This document shows positions 5,101 to 5,855 of a stretch of DNA of 5,855 nt, piece by piece. Below the pieces are notes generated by a model. It did not search any database. It saw only the letters and a program-made list of their open reading frames with translations, and was not told where the DNA came from. Numbering within the stretch: position 1 is the stretch's first letter; each line of letters starts with the position of its first letter. The translations under genes and the position numbers were made by a program. The stretch covers positions 1-5,855 of the forward strand of contig JAILRX010000147.1 in the NCBI GenBank assembly GCA_024697985.1, read 5' to 3'. The stretch is from Treponemataceae bacterium (GTDB lineage: Bacteria > Spirochaetota > Spirochaetia > Treponematales > Treponemataceae).

Positions 5101-5412
5101 ATGTACGCACTTATTGATTATAAAGGCAAACAGTACAAAGCTGAAAAAGATGCCGTTATTCAGATTGACAAAATTGATGCTGAAAAAGGTTCTTCAATTG
5201 ATATTGATACTGTAGTGCTTGTAAGTGATGGGGATAAAGTTAAAGTTGGTTCTCCTTATGTAAAAGGTGCCGTTGTAAAAGTTGTTGTTGAAGACACTTT
5301 CAAAGATGACAAAGTAATCGTTCTTAAATACAAGAGCAAGAAAGATTATCGAAGAACAATTGGACACAGACAGCAGTATACTAATGTCCGTGTTACAGAT
5401 ATTACTGCATAA
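5101..5412 (+). CDS. rplU: 50S ribosomal protein L21
   Basis: This is a primary 23S rRNA-binding protein of the large ribosomal subunit. The 103 aa equal the usual bacterial length. It opens with the family pattern YALIDYKGKQYKAEKD and ends with the basic signature KYKSKKDYRRTIGHRQQYT (76-94), which contacts rRNA. The ATG follows GAGGTG (5091-5096) with GAGG 6 nt away. It is first in the rplU-prp-rpmA order widely conserved in bacteria, driven by the promoter at 4991-5020. prp begins 3 nt after its stop. Confidence 0.97.
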   Translation: MYALIDYKGKQYKAEKDAVIQIDKIDAEKGSSIDIDTVVLVSDGDKVKVGSPYVKGAVVKVVVEDTFKDDKVIVLKYKSKKDYRRTIGHRQQYTNVRVTDITA

Positions 5413-5415
5413 ATT

Positions 5416-5745
5416 ATGATACAGGTTCTGTTGGTTCGTTCCAAAGACGGATTATTACAGTCCTGCTCAGCACAAGGACATGCAGGTTTTGCTGCAAAAG
5501 GGAAGGATATAGTTTGTGCGGCAGTCACGAGTCTTTTAAGAACTGCGCTGGCTGTGCTTGAAAATAAATCTTCCATAGTCCTTGATGAAAATTCTTCTGA
5601 CAGAGGATTTCTCGCATTTTCTGTCAAAGGTTTTACAAGTGATGATGAGTCACTTTTAAGATACAGTTTTGAATTTTTGCAAGAAGGTTTAGGCCAGATT
5701 GCTCAAGATTATCCGAAATGTATCAAACTGCGAGTTGAAGAATAA
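5416..5745 (+). CDS. prp: Ribosomal-processing cysteine protease Prp (YsxB family)
   Basis: This is a small cysteine protease (109 aa, normal length). In Firmicutes it removes an N-terminal extension from L27 before ribosome assembly. The catalytic His lies in QGHAGFAAKG (20-29, H22) and the catalytic Cys in DIVCAAVTSLL (31-41, C34), matching the family pattern. It lies between rplU and rpmA as in most genomes that carry it, 3 nt after the rplU stop. No Shine-Dalgarno sequence is visible before its ATG, so it is probably translated by ribosomes that finish rplU and reinitiate, which would keep its level below that of L21. The neighbouring L27 has no extension for it to cut, so its substrate here is open. 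Confidence 0.9.
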   Translation: MIQVLLVRSKDGLLQSCSAQGHAGFAAKGKDIVCAAVTSLLRTALAVLENKSSIVLDENSSDRGFLAFSVKGFTSDDESLLRYSFEFLQEGLGQIAQDYPKCIKLRVEE

Positions 5746-5767
5746 AAATTATTGCGGAGGCATAAAA

Positions 5768-5855
5768 ATGGGACGAAAGAAAGGCGGAAGCGGTGCTAAA
5801 AACGGCCGTGATTCAAACCCAAAATATCTTGGTATTAAAGCATTCGGCGGAGAAT
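5768..5855 (+). CDS. rpmA: 50S ribosomal protein L27 (N-terminal part, cut by window edge)
   Basis: The visible 29 codons begin MGRKKGGSGAKNGRDSNP and continue with KYLGIKAFGGE, matching the L27 N-terminus (typically AHKKAGG..NGRDSNPK.LG.K.FGG). The L27 N-terminal arm reaches toward the peptidyl-transferase centre. GGAGG (5756-5760) is 7 nt before the ATG. Upstream in frame there is only a TTG (5735) with no ribosome site and no hydrophobic cleavage motif, so the protein starts directly at its mature form. The gene lies 22 nt after prp. obg often follows but is outside the window. Confidence 0.95.
   Translation, partial: MGRKKGGSGAKNGRDSNPKYLGIKAFGGE

Overview
The window looks like a piece of a spirochaete chromosome, most likely a Treponema-type species. 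That assignment is an inference from how the protein sequences read to me and from the moderately AT-leaning base composition; no marker here fixes genus or species. It carries eight protein genes, one cut by the right edge, and two gene-free stretches of more than 300 bases.

Layout. Positions 1-315 hold no gene. They contain three tandem imperfect repeats of about 71 bp with an invariant 18-bp core, then a long imperfect hairpin that ends just before the ribosome binding site of argD. argD (316-1497, +) is an acetylornithine aminotransferase closed by a clear intrinsic terminator. A stand-alone small alarmone synthetase of the RelQ/YjbM type follows (1655-2386, +, TTG start). It runs tail to tail into a three-gene minus-strand operon that reads larB (4711-4010), a short larC (4013-3417) and epmA (3410-2394). 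larB and larC share an ATGA overlap, and larC and epmA are 6 nt apart. Positions 4730-5100 hold no gene but carry a larB promoter, an orphan minus-strand terminator, helically phased T-tracts, a near-consensus promoter and a leader hairpin. The right end is the conserved ribosomal cluster rplU (5101-5412), prp (5416-5745) and rpmA (from 5768, partial), all +.

How the genes work together. argD serves arginine biosynthesis and the RelQ-like enzyme serves (p)ppGpp signalling; each appears to be its own unit. LarB and LarC belong to the nickel-pincer nucleotide (NPN) cofactor pathway. EpmA belongs to translation factor EF-P modification, so its coupling to lar genes is unexpected. The rplU-prp-rpmA group makes two large-subunit proteins and the protease known to trim L27.

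The points most worth a second look are: the LarC homologue is only the N-terminal domain, with a shortened N-terminus and a His-rich insert; Prp sits beside an L27 that has no cleavable extension; an intrinsic terminator on the minus strand has no gene in front of it; and the repeat and hairpin complex lies upstream of argD.
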